NCBI GenBank assembly: GCA_013399115.1 | Contig: VXAA01004295.1 | Location: forward strand, 337,830-401,829 | Direction of reading: 5' to 3' | Source of the DNA: Anseranas semipalmata | Taxonomy: Eukaryota > Chordata > Aves > Anseriformes > Anseranatidae | DNA: 64,000 nucleotides | Shown here: positions 25,751 to 40,346 of the stretch, piece by piece | Layout: every line of letters begins with the position of its first letter | How positions within the stretch are numbered: the first letter of the stretch is position 1 | Notes under the pieces: model-generated | What the model was told of the DNA's origin: nothing | The model's database searches: none | What the model saw: only the letters and a program-made list of their open reading frames with translations | Translations under genes and position numbers: made by a program

Positions 25751-25966
25751 TGGCCTTTGGCGGGGGGGGGGGAGAGGAGTGTCCGCGTTGAATGTGGTTT
25801 AAAAATAAATAAATAAAACTGCGAAACAGACTCCTCGGTTTAGCGAAGCGTGAGGTGCTTTGCGTTGTTCTGCAGAACACGTTTGTGCCGTTTGCAGCCT
25901 TCTAGTGCACGCAGCTCCTCCGCGCCGTTCTCCAGGCAGAAGCCAGAGAGGAGCAGCGCAGAGCCG

Positions 25967-26031
25967 GGGAGGCCGCCGCCGCCTCCTCGTCCTCCCCCTT
26001 TTCCTCCTCGCCTTCCTCCTCCTCTTCCAGC
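25967..26031. repeat. Polypyrimidine / polypurine tract
   Basis: A 65-bp stretch that is almost all C and T on the plus strand (GCC then CCT/TCC triplets), interrupted mainly by G of CpG. It ends in 'cctcttccag', which resembles a splice acceptor on the plus strand. Located just right of the inferred MON2 promoter. Confidence 0.7.
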
Positions 26032-29000
26032 AGCAGTTCAGCACTGCTCCTCTGCAGAGCGAGGGCTTTTGAGCTAGCTCTTTTAAACCTGCTTCAACAG
26101 CAAACATCCGAAGGAAAAAAAAAAAAAATCAACCACTAATAGTTGCTCTTAGTAGTGCTCCCTGTGTAACTTCAGCCGCCGCAAAAGCTTCGCTGCCAGG
26201 CAGGTTGAGTGCTGGCTTGGAGCTGCTTTCTGGAGGACACCATCCTGGCAGTTAACGTTTCACAAAGGTTTCGGTCTTTGTTGCAATAGCGATTTCTCCA
26301 TGTCTGGTTGCTGTACGTCTGTCGCTGCAATGGCCGTCTACCTGTAACGCGGGGTGATTCTGTTGTAATTCCATAACCCCAGGGAACTGAAAACTTTTTT
26401 GATGTTCTATAATCTGTAGTTTTTATCATGAGAACCTTGAAAAATTTTATTAAACAAGATGGGGGATAATTTTTTACAGCCAATTACTTGAAATAATTCT
26501 ATTTTAAATAGTTGATTGTCTTCAGACTTCCCTGAAGTCTTAAGTTTTATTCAGAGAATGTTCTAAGATTGTGTTTTGTCTTGTGTGTGTGTCTGTGTCT
26601 TTTAATGAAAAGAGGAAAAGAAATTGTCATAAACTTGAGCATCCCTGCTATTTGTTGGGGTTCATTTACTGTAATATACGTTGCAAGTCATACAGCAAAC
26701 AGGCTGCCAGTGGCACGGCGTTACTATTTTTAGTAAGCACGTTTATCTGTAGATGTAAGCCCTTAGGTATGCTGTAAGAAGCAAAAAGTGCAGGATTGCT
26801 TTATAAATAACTTATTTTAGGATCAGTGCCTTCAGGTAAGGAGTTCAGGATTTCACCTATGTGTTCAGTAAAATCAAAACCAGGAGTCTACAACATTTTT
26901 AAGGTTTCAAAGTGCATTTTCTTGTGTGTTCCCAAAGGCTTTGATTTTTATATGGTTAACTATAAAATAAAATAGTCTGTTCACTTCAGTAGAACTATTT
27001 ATGTGCTTAACCAGTAAGCATTTTCCAAAGTGCTTACATTCTGGGTTTCAGTCTCGATGGCAATTCACAGACCAATCCAAATACCTCAATAAGAAACCTG
27101 GATGTTCTGCTGGGAGAACAAGGAAATTAATTAAGTCAATTTATGACTATGCATAGGTATTTCTTAGCTAAGCTTTAATTGTTTACTTCCTTGTTGTTGT
27201 TTGGACTTTTCAACCTGTCTGTTTTGTACAATTCACTGGACGTGGTTAGCTGTGGGCATATCAGTACCGAGTCTGTTTGTTTGCCCAGAGTAAAATGACT
27301 AGTTTGTTGTGGAATGAGGATCAGCAAACTGTTTTATAACGCTGCCTTTCTTACGATAAGGAACCAAGACTTTTGGGTAGAATTTGAATGTGACATCTCG
27401 AGTTAGAGCTTCCCACTGTTATTATTATCCCTATAATCAAAGTGAGGGAGATGAGCAAGACTGTCATGTAGCCATATTTCCCTATTAACGATTGTGAGAC
27501 AAGTAAGAAGAATTGAGATTAATCACATTTAAAGGAAGCAAGTTAGTATGTATCAGATTGTATGTATGTACTTACTTCCTGCAGGTCTTGCTGTTTTGCT
27601 TAATAAAAGAAGAATACTTTAAACATCCAGTTTAGGTGGGGGACTACTTTTACGTTGTGAATGCCTGTTCAATTTAGTTGTATGAAAGATAGATGACTTT
27701 TTCTTTAATCAAAGCTGTAGCAGTTGGTTTTCCATCCTTCCTCCCAGAGTAATGTCTTACTTCTGAAGTAAAAGCCCTGAGGGAATAGGTGATTACTGCC
27801 TTGGAGTAAACTTGACAAGTTGTTGGTGTATAATTCTTTTGGTAAGGATTGTGTAAAAAAGAAATGTAAAAATATTTCAGAACAGTAAAAATAAATATTT
27901 TGGAATATAAAATATTACACCTCTCTTAGGAATAAATGTTTTGTGTATTGTTTGTTTCTGTTGTAATTAATACCATTTGTGTGAAAGGATGGTTTCTTGA
28001 TTAAAAAAAAAAAAAAGCAGACTATTTAATGATGTTAATTATTTTTTTAATGTTAGTTCCTATCTGCTGATTATCCATCTTTTCTTATTGCAGGTATGTA
28101 GTGGCATAGAACTAGAAGCATGCTACAGGCCTGTCATACTTGCAACAGCTTGATAGCAACCCTGTCACCTCTATTAAATGTAGCATCTAAAAATTTTTTA
28201 AAGCTCTTTCTGGCTGATGTTCCACCCTTTTCACTAGTCTGAAGTTGCTCAATGCTCTGTGTTGCAGAACACGAAAAAGAGGACCATATGCTACTCCTTT
28301 CATAAGCAAAAAATATTAAAGCGCTTGATTCTTAAAATAATTTTCTCATTACATTATATAATTTCAGGTTTATTAGTCTGTTGAGATCAATGAAAAAAGT
28401 TTTTACTGTAGCTCTCTAGTTGTCTGTTATGATGCATGGTATTTATCTTTTAGTTGTCCGCTGTCCTCTCTACAAATTAACAGCACCCTCCTTTATCCAT
28501 GTCAAACAAAAACTGGACATACAATTGTCACAGTGCCCAACTCACAGGACTGGAATGCAGAATTATTCTTAAAAATACTGTGACAATGTGTTCTGGGCAA
28601 TTTTTTCTGCTTCTTGAGTTGAGATTATGATGACTTTTTAATATCACATTTTCTGCTCATACATGGTGATACTTTTGAATCAAGTGGAGCACTTGTGCAT
28701 TTGCTGAGACCTGCTGTAATTCCAGATTTTAGGAAATTGGGCATAAAATGACTTCAATAAACAACATGTCTATTAATTAAAGTTTTTTTTTCAGGTTAAG
28801 TGCAGTCTCCTGTGTATGTTCTCTGAAGGCTGTTGTGTGTTTGACATTTAAATCTCAGTAACTTAGTTTAAAATACGTTCTGTTTGCATTCTTTCACTTT
28901 TTATCATTTACATTTATCATACATCTCATTTCACCTGCTGGCCTTGACACTCGGTCTGCTCAGCATAGCCAGCCAAATACAGCAAGATTGCTCACAGGTT

Positions 29001-31475
29001 TGGACGTGACTCATGTAAATGTGTGCAGAATTGGAACCTCCTTCAGACCTGCTGAATACTGGAATTGGGAACTGTATGGTTCCTGAATCTCAAGCATGTC
29101 TCTTAAACATAAGATGATCTTTCTCACTATTCTGATGTATGCCTTTTGTAAATGCAGATTTATTACTTAAGTTAAAGCAGAGTGGTTAAATTAAACTAGT
29201 CAGGATCCTTATGGGCGACACTTAATCAGGTGTGAATGTGACTTACTGTAGTAGCATATCATTGCAACTAATACTATTGCACATATTCCTAACCCTAAGT
29301 AAAAATGCTTACCTGTCGATGTGTTTTAAATGCCTCAATTTCAGTTCAAGTAAGTTTTGCTTCAGAAAGTGGAGCAGGTATGTTTGAACATCTCTGAGGG
29401 CATGTTTTTGACTAGCAAGTTAAAAATGCTAGTTAGCTGTTAAGCTAACTTTGTGTTGTGCTGTAATTATTATATTGTTGTTTGCTTTGTTATTAAATTA
29501 TGTTACTTTGTGATGGGCAGTGGGTGATTGAAATCATTCCCTGTAGCTTTATTGCCCTAATTACCAACAAAAATGCTCATGAGACCTATTGTGATTCATT
29601 CAATTACCTCTCAGAACCACTGCTCATGTTCATTCCAAGTGATGTGCATCAGTCCTTTTGATTCAATTAAAGATGGGACAGCACTCAGCTGTATTAATTT
29701 CAGGTGTCTACTCCTAGTTATAATCCATCTTGATGGACGTATACAGATCCAGACTGATACGAGAACAGGGTTGTGTTGCCACAGAGTACAGAAGGAAAGC
29801 TGTCAGATTTCACTGTGGTGATTGAAGTGGTTTCTTGTTGATGGGAAGAATCATAGTCTTTCCTCTGAGTTTGTTTTACCCATACTCCTGTATGCTTTTG
29901 TAACTACTATGAATCTATCCATAGTAACAGAACTAAACAGTCTTCAGGAGATGAAATACTATAAACTGTGTGGTCAAGTAAAGGTGTTTGTACACATTTC
30001 TGGTGCTTTTGCCACTGCAGAGTTAAGAGTTATGATGAAGAAAAGTTTGCCTCATAGTAGATTGAATGTAGATACTGATATCAGAAGGCAAGCTTAAATT
30101 TTAAATTAAAAGAGAACGAGGGATGGATTAATGCAAAAATACTTCCTGTAGGCCTTTATAAAGTGCTATGCATTGTATTGGTCTGCGTAAGCAGAAACAA
30201 GCCCTGAAGATATGCTTTATTGTGGGAACACTTCATAAGCTCATTAAATTATGAACATTAGAAATCAGGCAAGAGAGTATTTCTGTCGTGGCCTCAAATG
30301 GGTTAAAAGCAGATGAAATAACCTTCCCTCTAGTACCTGTGGTTGGTTGGATTGTTTTTTAATGGAATAGCAGCCTTGTTCCTTTAGGATGTGGCTCTAT
30401 TGGGAAGTTAGATCTATCAGCAAATTGAAAAATACTTTATTTTCCAGCATGAACTCCCCTTCCTGTAAATTTGGGCTGTGTTCCTTTTTGTGTAGATATG
30501 AATGTACATGTATTTACAGGCTAGTACAAATTTCGTTTGTATATTTGCATGTTAACACATTTTATTTTGTTTAGTCAACTAAAAGAGCAATCCCAGTTGT
30601 CTGCCGGTGACTCATTCTCTTCGTCATTTGCAAACTATCGGTAATTATGTTATATTATCTTTAAGGACACTAACAAAAATGTGAAGTATGAGTGCCCAGA
30701 ATGTTAGACCTGTGACATGTATTAGACAGATACTCAGCAATGATTCCCTACTAAGTTTCAGCACAGTCGCTTCAGTCGCTATACACAAATCTCAACCAGA
30801 GGCTTAGATGCTTCCATGACTCCCTTGGCACCAGCCAGCAAAGCTGTTTTTCCATTTTTCTTGCTTGAATCTTGTCCAAACTGATTCTCAAATCAATTGT
30901 GTTTTGTTGTTGTTTTTTTTTTTCTGTTTTGTTTGTACTGCTAATTGAATCAGCTGAACCTGTTAACATCTTTTCTGAGAAAGAACTGCTGCCCACTGCT
31001 TGAATTAATTTACTGCTGTCCTAGAGCTAGCAGCGTAACAACTGACAAACAGATACATATTCACAAAATCTTTTCAGCAGCTCCCTTACACTTTGTATTT
31101 ACAACTGAGAATGACTCAGAATAGATTAAATAACTTCTCCTGCTCACGCAGGAGGTATGTGGCTGGTCTGGGAAATCAACCTTACTCTGTGCATTAAACT
31201 GAATCTGTCCATTCCATAAAAATATTATTAATTAGATAACTGAATTATCTATTCAGGTAGCACCTCTGAGTTTTACCTGGCATACAAGAAGCAATAGTCA
31301 GCACGGTATGTAACATGGTGTATTCATATGTTTTTTCCTGCGGCGGCGATTTTACTTGACAGTTGTTTACATTGAAAAATCTCATGCTGAACATCCCTGC
31401 TAGTCTCTGAATGATTAGCACAGCATGAGGTGAGGGTTAGAGGATGAAGAAACTTCAGCGATGTTGCACTTCTGA

Positions 31476-31546
31476 TCAGAATTTGCTGCAATCTGTGAAG
31501 AATCTAAGTCTGTTGTCAGAATTTGCTGCAATCTTCATGTCTGTTG
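31476..31546. repeat. Imperfect tandem duplication, 31-40 bp unit
   Basis: The phrase tcagaatttgctgcaatct followed by tctgttg occurs twice in a row; the first copy (31476-31515) carries about 9 extra bases in the middle compared with the second (31516-31546). Intergenic, no coding context. Confidence 0.8.
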
Positions 31547-34500
31547 TCAGGAATTTCAGGTTAGAAATGAAGGCCTAGATCTGTTGAAGCAAAAATAATC
31601 CTGATTCTAGTGGTGTTACTGGATCCAGCCCTCCTGCGCTGGGCCGTGGGTTCAGCTGCACTCTCTGGAGAAGTCTTTTCCTGAGCATCTCATTCTGACT
31701 GCAGAGCGCGTACAATAAAAATGCCTGTCAGCAATGTCAGAAATACACATTGTGCTGCAGTCTGTTTATTTTGCTGCTCTCACAACTATTTGCCAAAAGT
31801 CTCCCTGCATCTTTTTAATCATTTCCTTTTTATTTGTTTCAGCATGTATGAGAAATACAGAAACATTTCCAGATGCCTTGTAGCCTACAGGCAATCTACT
31901 AATCACAAAGCAACACCAGAGAGTAGAATGGTGTTCCCCTGTGTAAAAATAATTCTTTTTGGCTGCTGCAGCAGAGAGGAAAAGCCACTGTATGCTTTCC
32001 CCAGGCTTTGTTGAATCCTTGAAGAAAATTGTTCCATATTGCAGCCCTGGGGCTTCAGAGTGATGCTATTGCCACAGGAGGGATTCTGTCTACTGAATGG
32101 AGTGTTAGGGTCTTTGCATTAGGGGGTGGCCTCCATCTATTATGCCACTGTTGCAGCAATGTCTACAAGTACAGAAATGATCTATAAAAATAGATACACT
32201 TGCCTAACTAGCCTGGAGGCCAGCACACTAGGTAGGTATTCTTTTCTTCTGACACTGCCACAGCTATGCTGCTGGCATGACCACCGGGACTCTGTGGCCA
32301 TGTACTTCTGAGTGCCTCCGGCACAACTCTTCTCAAAGCTAATTACAGTGTGACCACTCAGTTATTTTACAGGCAGTTCTTTCTATAAAGCAGAAGGAGT
32401 AAGAGATTTCTCATGGAAGAGATCTTGATGAAGAGCTGTTTGGTACGGAGGCATTGATTTACCTGTTATGTTGTGCTTGTCTTTGTTGCTTTATGAAGAG
32501 CATAGACCTCTTCTTAAAACAGTCCTTTCTACACATTTCGTTCAAAGGATTTTGCCCTTTATGTAAATATTTGCATAGCTGCGTGTGTGGTTGTGTTTAT
32601 AAGCAGCATCTGAAAGAAATTTTGTTACTCAGGTTGAGTCAAAACAGATAAACAGAATGAACATACTTCTCGGGGAATTTGGAAGACATCCAAAGAAATC
32701 CAATCATGAAGAGCCAAATGCTTTCTTTTGTAGTAAAATGACTGCACAGATCACTTCCACATGTGAATGCGTATTCCAAATAAAGCAGGGCTCTGCCACA
32801 GTAAGTGTCTGTATCCCAGGTTGTGTGCAAGCAGGTATGTCCGTATGCAAGTATGCCTACATACAGTAAGTTCATAATAATTACTGGCATTTGGGGAGCA
32901 TTTCTAGAAGTTATGCAGGGTATTTCCCAAATGGGAGCCCCTTTTTTGGCATTAGCTGACAGGGCACTGTGGATGACCTCATCTGCCTTCTCGTGCCAGC
33001 TGTTGATGTATTTTGGCTTGAGCATAGGAAATGCCAGGTCTGAGCACTCCCTGCTCCAGCCGAGAACCAAGCCGTGGAGCTACTGAAGGGACCGTTTAGT
33101 GCGATGTGCGAGGAGCTCACGTGAAGCTTGTTCACCAGTCTGAGACCTTAATTGCCCTTGGCAGCATGGTCATCAATAGATTCCTATGGCCACTTATTTT
33201 TAGGGGTCTTACTCCTCTGCTCCTGTCTTACCTAACAAAACCACACCATGATCTAAGAAGATCTGACAAAGAGTTTAGTTATAAAATAACAGCATGTACT
33301 AAGTACAGACGTTCTTCATGAAATGGCTGAGCTCCTGATCAGCTCAGCCACACTTTGGCATGCAGGATACCCAGGTGGGCTTGAATGTCTTATTTTGTTG
33401 GAGGCAAGATCATAGAACGCCAGGACCAGCCTTACTGACAGAGTTACAGCAACGTTTCAAAGAACTTGACACTTCTTTTTTTTTTTTTTCCCTTCAAGAC
33501 ATTTGGAGCCTTCCTTTGTAAACCTGTTCTTCAAAAGTGTCCAATACTTGGACACGTAAACTGCAGTTTTCTAGGTTATGACTGAGTGAGGACTCATGTC
33601 ACATAGTATGGCTCTTCTGTTACTGTCTTATTTTAAAAATATCCTCATAATGTATTGGAATCACTTGTAGATTGTTTCCTTTCTAATGGTTTCTTGTGTC
33701 TTTCACTATGAAGTTAAATCCATTGCTAGGAACCAAGTTACTTTTGTTTTCTTTCCCTACAAGGCAACCCACAGCTTTCAAAGATTTCAGTATTCAGTTG
33801 ACTGTTAGTGACTTTTTCAGTACTTGCTTTTTCTATTCATAGGATGCTGCTTTTTTTAGAATGTATTTGAAACCCCACGCCCATCCTTATAAGTATTCTA
33901 CAGCTACTTTCTCATTACATTCATTTTTTCTATTCATGCAATATAGTCTTTTCCTTACTCCTGCCCATGTCTTAGCTGTGATTCATTGCTTTTATATACA
34001 TTCACAGTTCTGCACCATTTCTTCCTCTTTGCCATAAGAGCTTTTTTTTTTTTTTTTTCTCTTCCCTCCTACTAGTGTACAGTCACATTGGATTACTTGA
34101 CATGTTTGTTCAGAAATGGAGTATGTAAATTTAAATTTTAGGTCTCGTTTGTTTCCTTTTCCTTTTAACTGCACATTTGTTCATAGAACTTTTTGGGAAG
34201 ATTTTATGGGCTAAATAAATTAAGTTGGTACGTCTATGTGGGCTTTTTATTTCAAGGAAAGAATTACATGTCAGTCAAATTCTAATAATATTGTCAAATA
34301 CTACTGGGAAAACTGAGATATTCTAATCCATCACACTTGATATTAAGGGAGTAGTTAGCATCATAAAAATGAGGTCTCTAAATGACAATCTCAGACTGAG
34401 CATGATGTTAACCAAACAGAAATCCAAAGACTGTAGAGAGAGGATGCTTCCCACAGTGTGTAATTCTACAGACTTCTTTGATTTATCTCTTAATCTTTAC

Positions 34501-37280
34501 CATCTTATTTCAAAAATATTACAGAAATGTCTAAGGTTACACTTCCTCAAGACAACATCTAAGGCATTATTTCCTATACAAAATATCAACATGTATGTCT
34601 CATTTCCTCAAATTGTGTAAAAACAAATTAAATGAACAATTCAGAATAAATGTTCTATGAAGAAACTTCTATTGTCTCCATCTTGATTGTGGCTATTGTG
34701 TACTATAAGCATCAGAAATCCAAATATTTTTATTACATTTCACCAAAACATTTTCAATGGCTTTATTGCCCAGAAGTGTACTGGATTGGTCTAAATCTTG
34801 TGTTTTTTTAAATAGAGAATTTGTAAAACAAAACATATTTTGTATATAAATGACTTACAGTAAACAATAAAAACATTCACATTGTGTCAGTAGCTAGAAA
34901 CTTAACGATGGCAGAGATTTTTTTAAAGGGAAAGATGTGAAAATCGAAGTGCTGTTATTGACAGTCCCAGCACAGTCCTGAAAAATGTGTCTAAATCTGT
35001 GTTCTGTTCCACAACCACTTGTGCATGAGAGTATTTATGTTTGAGTTGCTGTTTTATGAGAGTCAGGGGGATAAAAACTTGCATGTGCTAATAGACTTAA
35101 CAAAGCTGAACAGAAGCCCAACAAAAACTGCAAATAAAATTATTTTTGCCCCTGCTCCGAGTTTCTCCCATTTCCAAATCCTTTCAGCATTTTTCATTAT
35201 GCTACTGCTGCTTAATCTGTGATAAGACCCCCACCGTAGGGCATTAGAAAGCCTTGCTCTAAATTGTTTCCTTGGCTCCAGCGGGCAGGGCGGTGCTGCC
35301 TGGCACGCAGACGCATTCACCCGTGCATGTGCTTAAGAAGTGGACACCTGAAGGCCGAGCTGGGCGCCGTCTCAGCTTGCTGCTTACGTTTGTACTTGGG
35401 ATCCTTGTCACTTCGCAGCAAAGTTACTCAGGACATCAGTCTAGCCGAATAAATAGGTCATTCAGACACTGCTTTTAATCCACCGAGAAGCTATTAGGTC
35501 ATGCAAAATCAGTCAACGTGAATGATGATGCTTTTATTTGATTTCGGAATGCAACCACAGCGTAGCAAGGCTGGGCAGCTTTTATTGCCCTGTTCACTTG
35601 TGGCTGAGTTACACCGAAGCTGCTGCTTCACCTTGAGTGGGGGAGCAGAACCGAAACAGGATCCAAATACCTGTTCCTCTGTTCAGCAAGTTGCAGAACG
35701 AAATGAGTGCTATATCGGCACTCCTAAACTGTGTATTCCTTGAATACTATTGAGAAACATATATCTGAGTCGGCAGAAGATATGTTGTTTGCAGGAGCTC
35801 TTAATAAATATAGATGATGCAGAGTTACTAATTACTGTCCCTTCTGTCTGATGACTTTCTCCTCAGCTGAGATGCTCACATTTACACAACACCCCCAGAG
35901 CAGTATGTGTTTTGTAGTATCAACAGATGTTGAAAACAAGCAAAACTCGCCTGAATTCTTTCCCCATACTTTTCATTTGTTTTGAGAATGGTTTCCTGCC
36001 CTCAGACCCAGCAGCAGACTTCATTTCGATTGCATGATTTGTAGTTTTTAATTTTCATTTTTGAGGAACCGTGTATTTTTCATCATGGACATGTCTGCAT
36101 CTCTCAGTGTTCATTAACAGAAATTTCATTAAAAAGCAGCAGTGCTCATCCAGCGTTACAATGAAAGAATGAAAAGGAAGGTGCGTGTGCACTTTGGGAA
36201 GTAACCCGGGGAAGTGTTACCTTCGGGAAACAATTATAAACCAAAGCAGTCATTCAGACAGGATCTGGTGGGGCTTCATGAGTATGATTTATATTAATAG
36301 CAATGGTGCAGGAAAAAAAAGAAAAATCACTTTCTATCCCAAAATAAGAGCATCAGTTTTATTCCCAAAGTAACAAACACTTACAACGCTAGCAAGTAAA
36401 GGCCTTGACTCAAACTGCATTGAGCTCAGAGGAAATGCCTGCAGGTTCAGGCCTCCATTCAGAGTACCTCAGTGATTTTCCAAAAGGTGTCATTTGGTCT
36501 GAGCAGGCAAGAACATTCCTCTGACAAGAATGTAGCATTTACAGATGCAGAGGTCTTAAAACTAAGGCAGATCAGGCAGACATAGGTCTCCATTCTGGCA
36601 GAGGAAGGGCTGGTGCCAACCAAGTTGCCTCTCTACTTGGTCCAGAAGAGGTGTCCAGCCAGGTTTAACACACACCCCAGTAAGGTGATGCACACAAATC
36701 GAGTCTGAGTGGTTCCTGATAAAACAACTCATCTTTGTAATCTCTTAGTGCAAATGCTTTTACTTTTAAAAGGTTGTTAACTCACACGGTGTATGTTCCC
36801 CAGATTCTTACCACAGGCCTAGGAAGATTAAATCAACCTCCTATATCTGCTTATGCATCCAAGGAGAAGTTCTTACGCCACTGTTTCACATTGGGAGCTC
36901 ATGTGGAATCACTTGTCCACTTGGGCTGCACAAGATTTCGGGTATTTGCTACCTTCTGGGATATAACCCACTTTCTACAGCTATGATCTGAGTATTTCCT
37001 ACACCAAATATGAACATTAATTTAAGAGCAAGTGCCACCAACTTCTCAAGTAATGCCCCTATTCCATAATGATTCCCTAAGGAGAAGTATTTGGAGACTG
37101 TTGCTTGGCTCCTACTCTTTGGAAATATACTGAGTGATACCGCATGAAACGCATGTTTTGATGACAGTAATGTGATACTCGATGTGATAATTAAGTGCCA
37201 AACACTTAAATTATTCTTGGTGCACCTATATTATAATCTTTATCAATGCCATTTTGCAATTAAGAACACCCATAATAACA

Positions 37281-37329
37281 ATAAAATAAAATAAAATAAA
37301 ATAAAATAAAATAAAATAAAATAAAATAA
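37281..37329 (+). repeat. (AAAAT)n microsatellite
   Basis: About nine to ten perfect pentanucleotide units (ataaa/aaaat) in tandem. Intergenic; likely length-polymorphic. Confidence 0.95.
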
Positions 37330-38897
37330 GAATGACAAATAATGGAACTTACTTTTCATAAAGCCATGTTGACTGATGTGAATTCTTTATCATTTGAGTC
37401 CTGTGTCAGCTTTTCCGTTATTTGGTAGAGGAGGACTGTTAATGCTACCTGGCACATGGTAACCCAATTAATTCCCTAGTTAATGGGATACCTGGCTACA
37501 GATTCGTCACATCTGGAGTTTTCTGGGGTTTCCATGCTGTTCCAGGATTTCATTCTTTTTCTGTGAGATTGCTCTCTCCGGATGTGTCAGGAGCATGTGG
37601 TGCCCCCCTAAACACTGGAAATAAGAAAGTGGAACTGTTTTCACGATTTGTTTACCCACCCAAGGAAAAGGACAAAAAAATTTGAAGGAAAAAAAGTTTT
37701 CCTGCACATTAAGAATATGCTTATTCTATCAAATATAACTTTCATATTAATTGTGTCTCACTACATTTATAGTGATTTTCTTTTTCGAAGTAACTAGAAC
37801 TTAAAAACAATACAAAACCATAATCCATAATTAGAGTCTGATATCAAAAAAGTCACAAGGGATTGAGCCTTCCCATTAACTACTAGCTGTAGATGCAGAA
37901 GTTGTTCCTGCATAATCTGGCAGGGGAATATCTGACAGCTTTTCTTCTCTGTCATCTCAACTGTAAGTCACAAACATCACCTCAGTGTGCCAGGAGGACA
38001 GGCAGGACTTGAATTTAAATGGATGACAAAAAAGATCAAGGAACTGATCGGCACCGAAGCATCCAGAATGCTGGTTGAAGCCAACTAAAACAAGAGGGCA
38101 ATAGCTCCTCACCTCTCCTTGCCCCCAGCCAGGCTTTAAATAATATGTCGCTGTCAAAAAAACGGTGGAGCATCTGGGAATTGCAAGCTGTCTTCTGCCT
38201 CCTACTCTGTTTTGTTCCTGTGACTCTCGCGTTAACAAGGTTTGCTGTATGTTGCCTTTTTTGGTTTCATGCTGATACTTACAACCATCTAAAAGCTTGC
38301 TATCACTGTAGCTGAAAAAAAGAAAGCACGCTGTAGATTTATTGTCAGAAATGATTTGTAAAAAGAGATGGCAGGAACCACTTTCTTGTGTATTTATAAG
38401 ACTAGATGAGTGCCAATAACTTTTGATAGACATCCTAAAGACTATGTGCTTTCTATAGTTTTAATTTTAAGCATGTCCACACTGAATGAATTATTGTTCT
38501 TATGTGTGAATACATAATCATTTTACCAAACTAACAATTTGGCTAAATTCCCAGAAACCTTTGAGACATTCATATAGAAAAGTCATTGATTTTTTTATCT
38601 GGTTAGGAAGCTTACAACTCAGCGTGTTGGAAGTCAAATTAAAAATAACAGAAAGACCCATCTTTTAGAAACTAAAATATCTACACATTTTTTTTTCTAA
38701 TTGACATTTTCCAAGAACTTCCAAGAGTTAGCCTGGGCATGTTATAAAATGTCCTAGAACAAAGAGGCCTCATGAAATTTCTGCCTCCTTTCCCAGACTA
38801 TGAAAGTGGCATTCTGAGAATGCCTGCTAGGAACAGGCTCTACAAGTAAGTTTTGAAGCAGATAACGCTGTGATGAGAAGAAGGTCACCAAAACCAA

Positions 38898-38932
38898 CCA
38901 ACCAACCAAACAAAAACAACCAATCAACAGCA
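38898..38932 (+). repeat. (CCAA)n-like low-complexity tract
   Basis: Short run of ccaa/caaa units in intergenic sequence. Confidence 0.7.
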
Positions 38933-40346
38933 ATAAGAAACACTTGGTCAGGATTTTAGTTGGTTTTGCTTTTTAAGATTCCTTGCTTTCAGTTAATATA
39001 CTGAACTATCACCACAAAAAGTCTATCTAAAATGCAGATTTTCTGAACAGTCTCGTCAGTCTCCATTTTTGACAAAGGAGATTCAACTGGGTATTATGTT
39101 CATTAACTAAATGTTACTGTGATCAATACCCTTTAAAGCACTAACTGGATGATAGTAGATAAGTTACATTCCTTCAAATACAAGATCCCACAGACGTATC
39201 TCCATTTTCTAAGGGAGAATGAAGTTTACTGCCCCTTGACAAGAGTGTGATCGTGCAGGGCATGGGAAGCTGGGACCCCTCCTGGGAGAATCTCTTGCTG
39301 CCCTTCCTCCTCCACAAACACTGGTAAAGAAGAACGTGACTTCCCAAAAAGACCCTTAACAACTTACACCAAGAACAAGATTCACAGTAATGAACCGCAG
39401 TTTCAGTTGTCATTGCTATAGGAATATTACTTTAGCTCAAGAAAGCTTTCTGGAAACTTTTCACCCAGCATGTTAAACAATTGGATTAACTGCATTGGTA
39501 CATGTGCCCCTGTGCGTACTATTCTCTTTCCCAGACAACGTAAATCATTCAGGGAGCATCAATAAATAAAAAAGAGCAGGGAAAAAAAAAGTTTCTCTAT
39601 CTCAGGTCATGCAAACTTAAAGCAACTATGATCTGGAAAGAACAGCTGGGTTAGAGTGGTATTGTACTTGTGCTGTTGCAACTACTTCTCACCACTTGCC
39701 TCAGGTGGAACACTATTAAAAAGAATAGCTTCCCAACCAGATGTCTAACGCCTAACCAGATAGTTGGAGAAATATGCAGCCACACAGCGATGTATGCTTA
39801 ATACAAGCATTGTAATTCTTCACATCAGTGCTAAGCTCATATCTACCCTAAAATTATGTTTTCATATACCTCCAGTAAATATGAATGTGATATTTGAAGC
39901 AAATCACAGCCCATGACAGATGTGACTTATATGTCCAGTTCTATTCTATAAAAACATCCTTTTTTTTTTTTTCAGAATATTTGATGACATTTCCAACGCA
40001 AACAGCAGTAACAAGCTCCCGATCTCTTCAATGATAACCACTCAAACCTACAACTTCAGAGAAGAAAATCTTAAACCATGCAATAAGAACCAAGAGTAGG
40101 CACCTATTTTAAGGGACCAAGGTTCTTTATTGTTGTTGCTGATGTCAGGATGGGCTTTTAAAGAGGAAGAATCTCACAGAAAATACAAATATTAATGTCA
40201 GCAATATTTTTGCCTGTGAGACTGAGGGAAAAATGGAGTGTGGGCTACCAATGTAAGATCTTCTTAACCTTGTTATTGAGCACTAAGTAGTATGCTTAGG
40301 TACTGTACACATGAAGTAATTCAGTTGTGGTCCTTTCCTCTCAGGC

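Larger units (their letters stand above)
24780..26080. promoter_or_regulatory. CpG-rich MON2 promoter region (contains gap)
   Basis: GC content rises sharply on both sides of the gap at 24985-25750: CCCGG and CCGCCCGCAGCAG runs on the left, and CCGCCGCCGCC on the right up to about 26000. It sits exactly where the MON2 5' end must lie, since exon 2 is 14 kb downstream and no exon 1 appears elsewhere. A CpG-island promoter is therefore inferred. A divergent transcript to the right is possible but not shown. Confidence 0.6.

Noticed and set aside
24703..25880. Long open frames of 300-380 codons on both strands across 24.7-25.9 kb
   Set aside because: They are open only because the N run is read as residues; flanking translated parts are GC-rich promoter sequence without known motifs.
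25799..26107. Arg-rich and Pro-rich ORFs right of the gap
   Set aside because: They translate a CCT/TCC polypyrimidine tract and its complement; low complexity, no start context or splice support.
37281..37329. Regular short repeat considered as an array
   Set aside because: It is a simple pentanucleotide microsatellite with no spacers, not a CRISPR array.
37957..38433. 158-codon minus-strand ORF in the intergenic interval
   Set aside because: No recognisable domain, no conserved blocks and no convincing splice or polyadenylation context.
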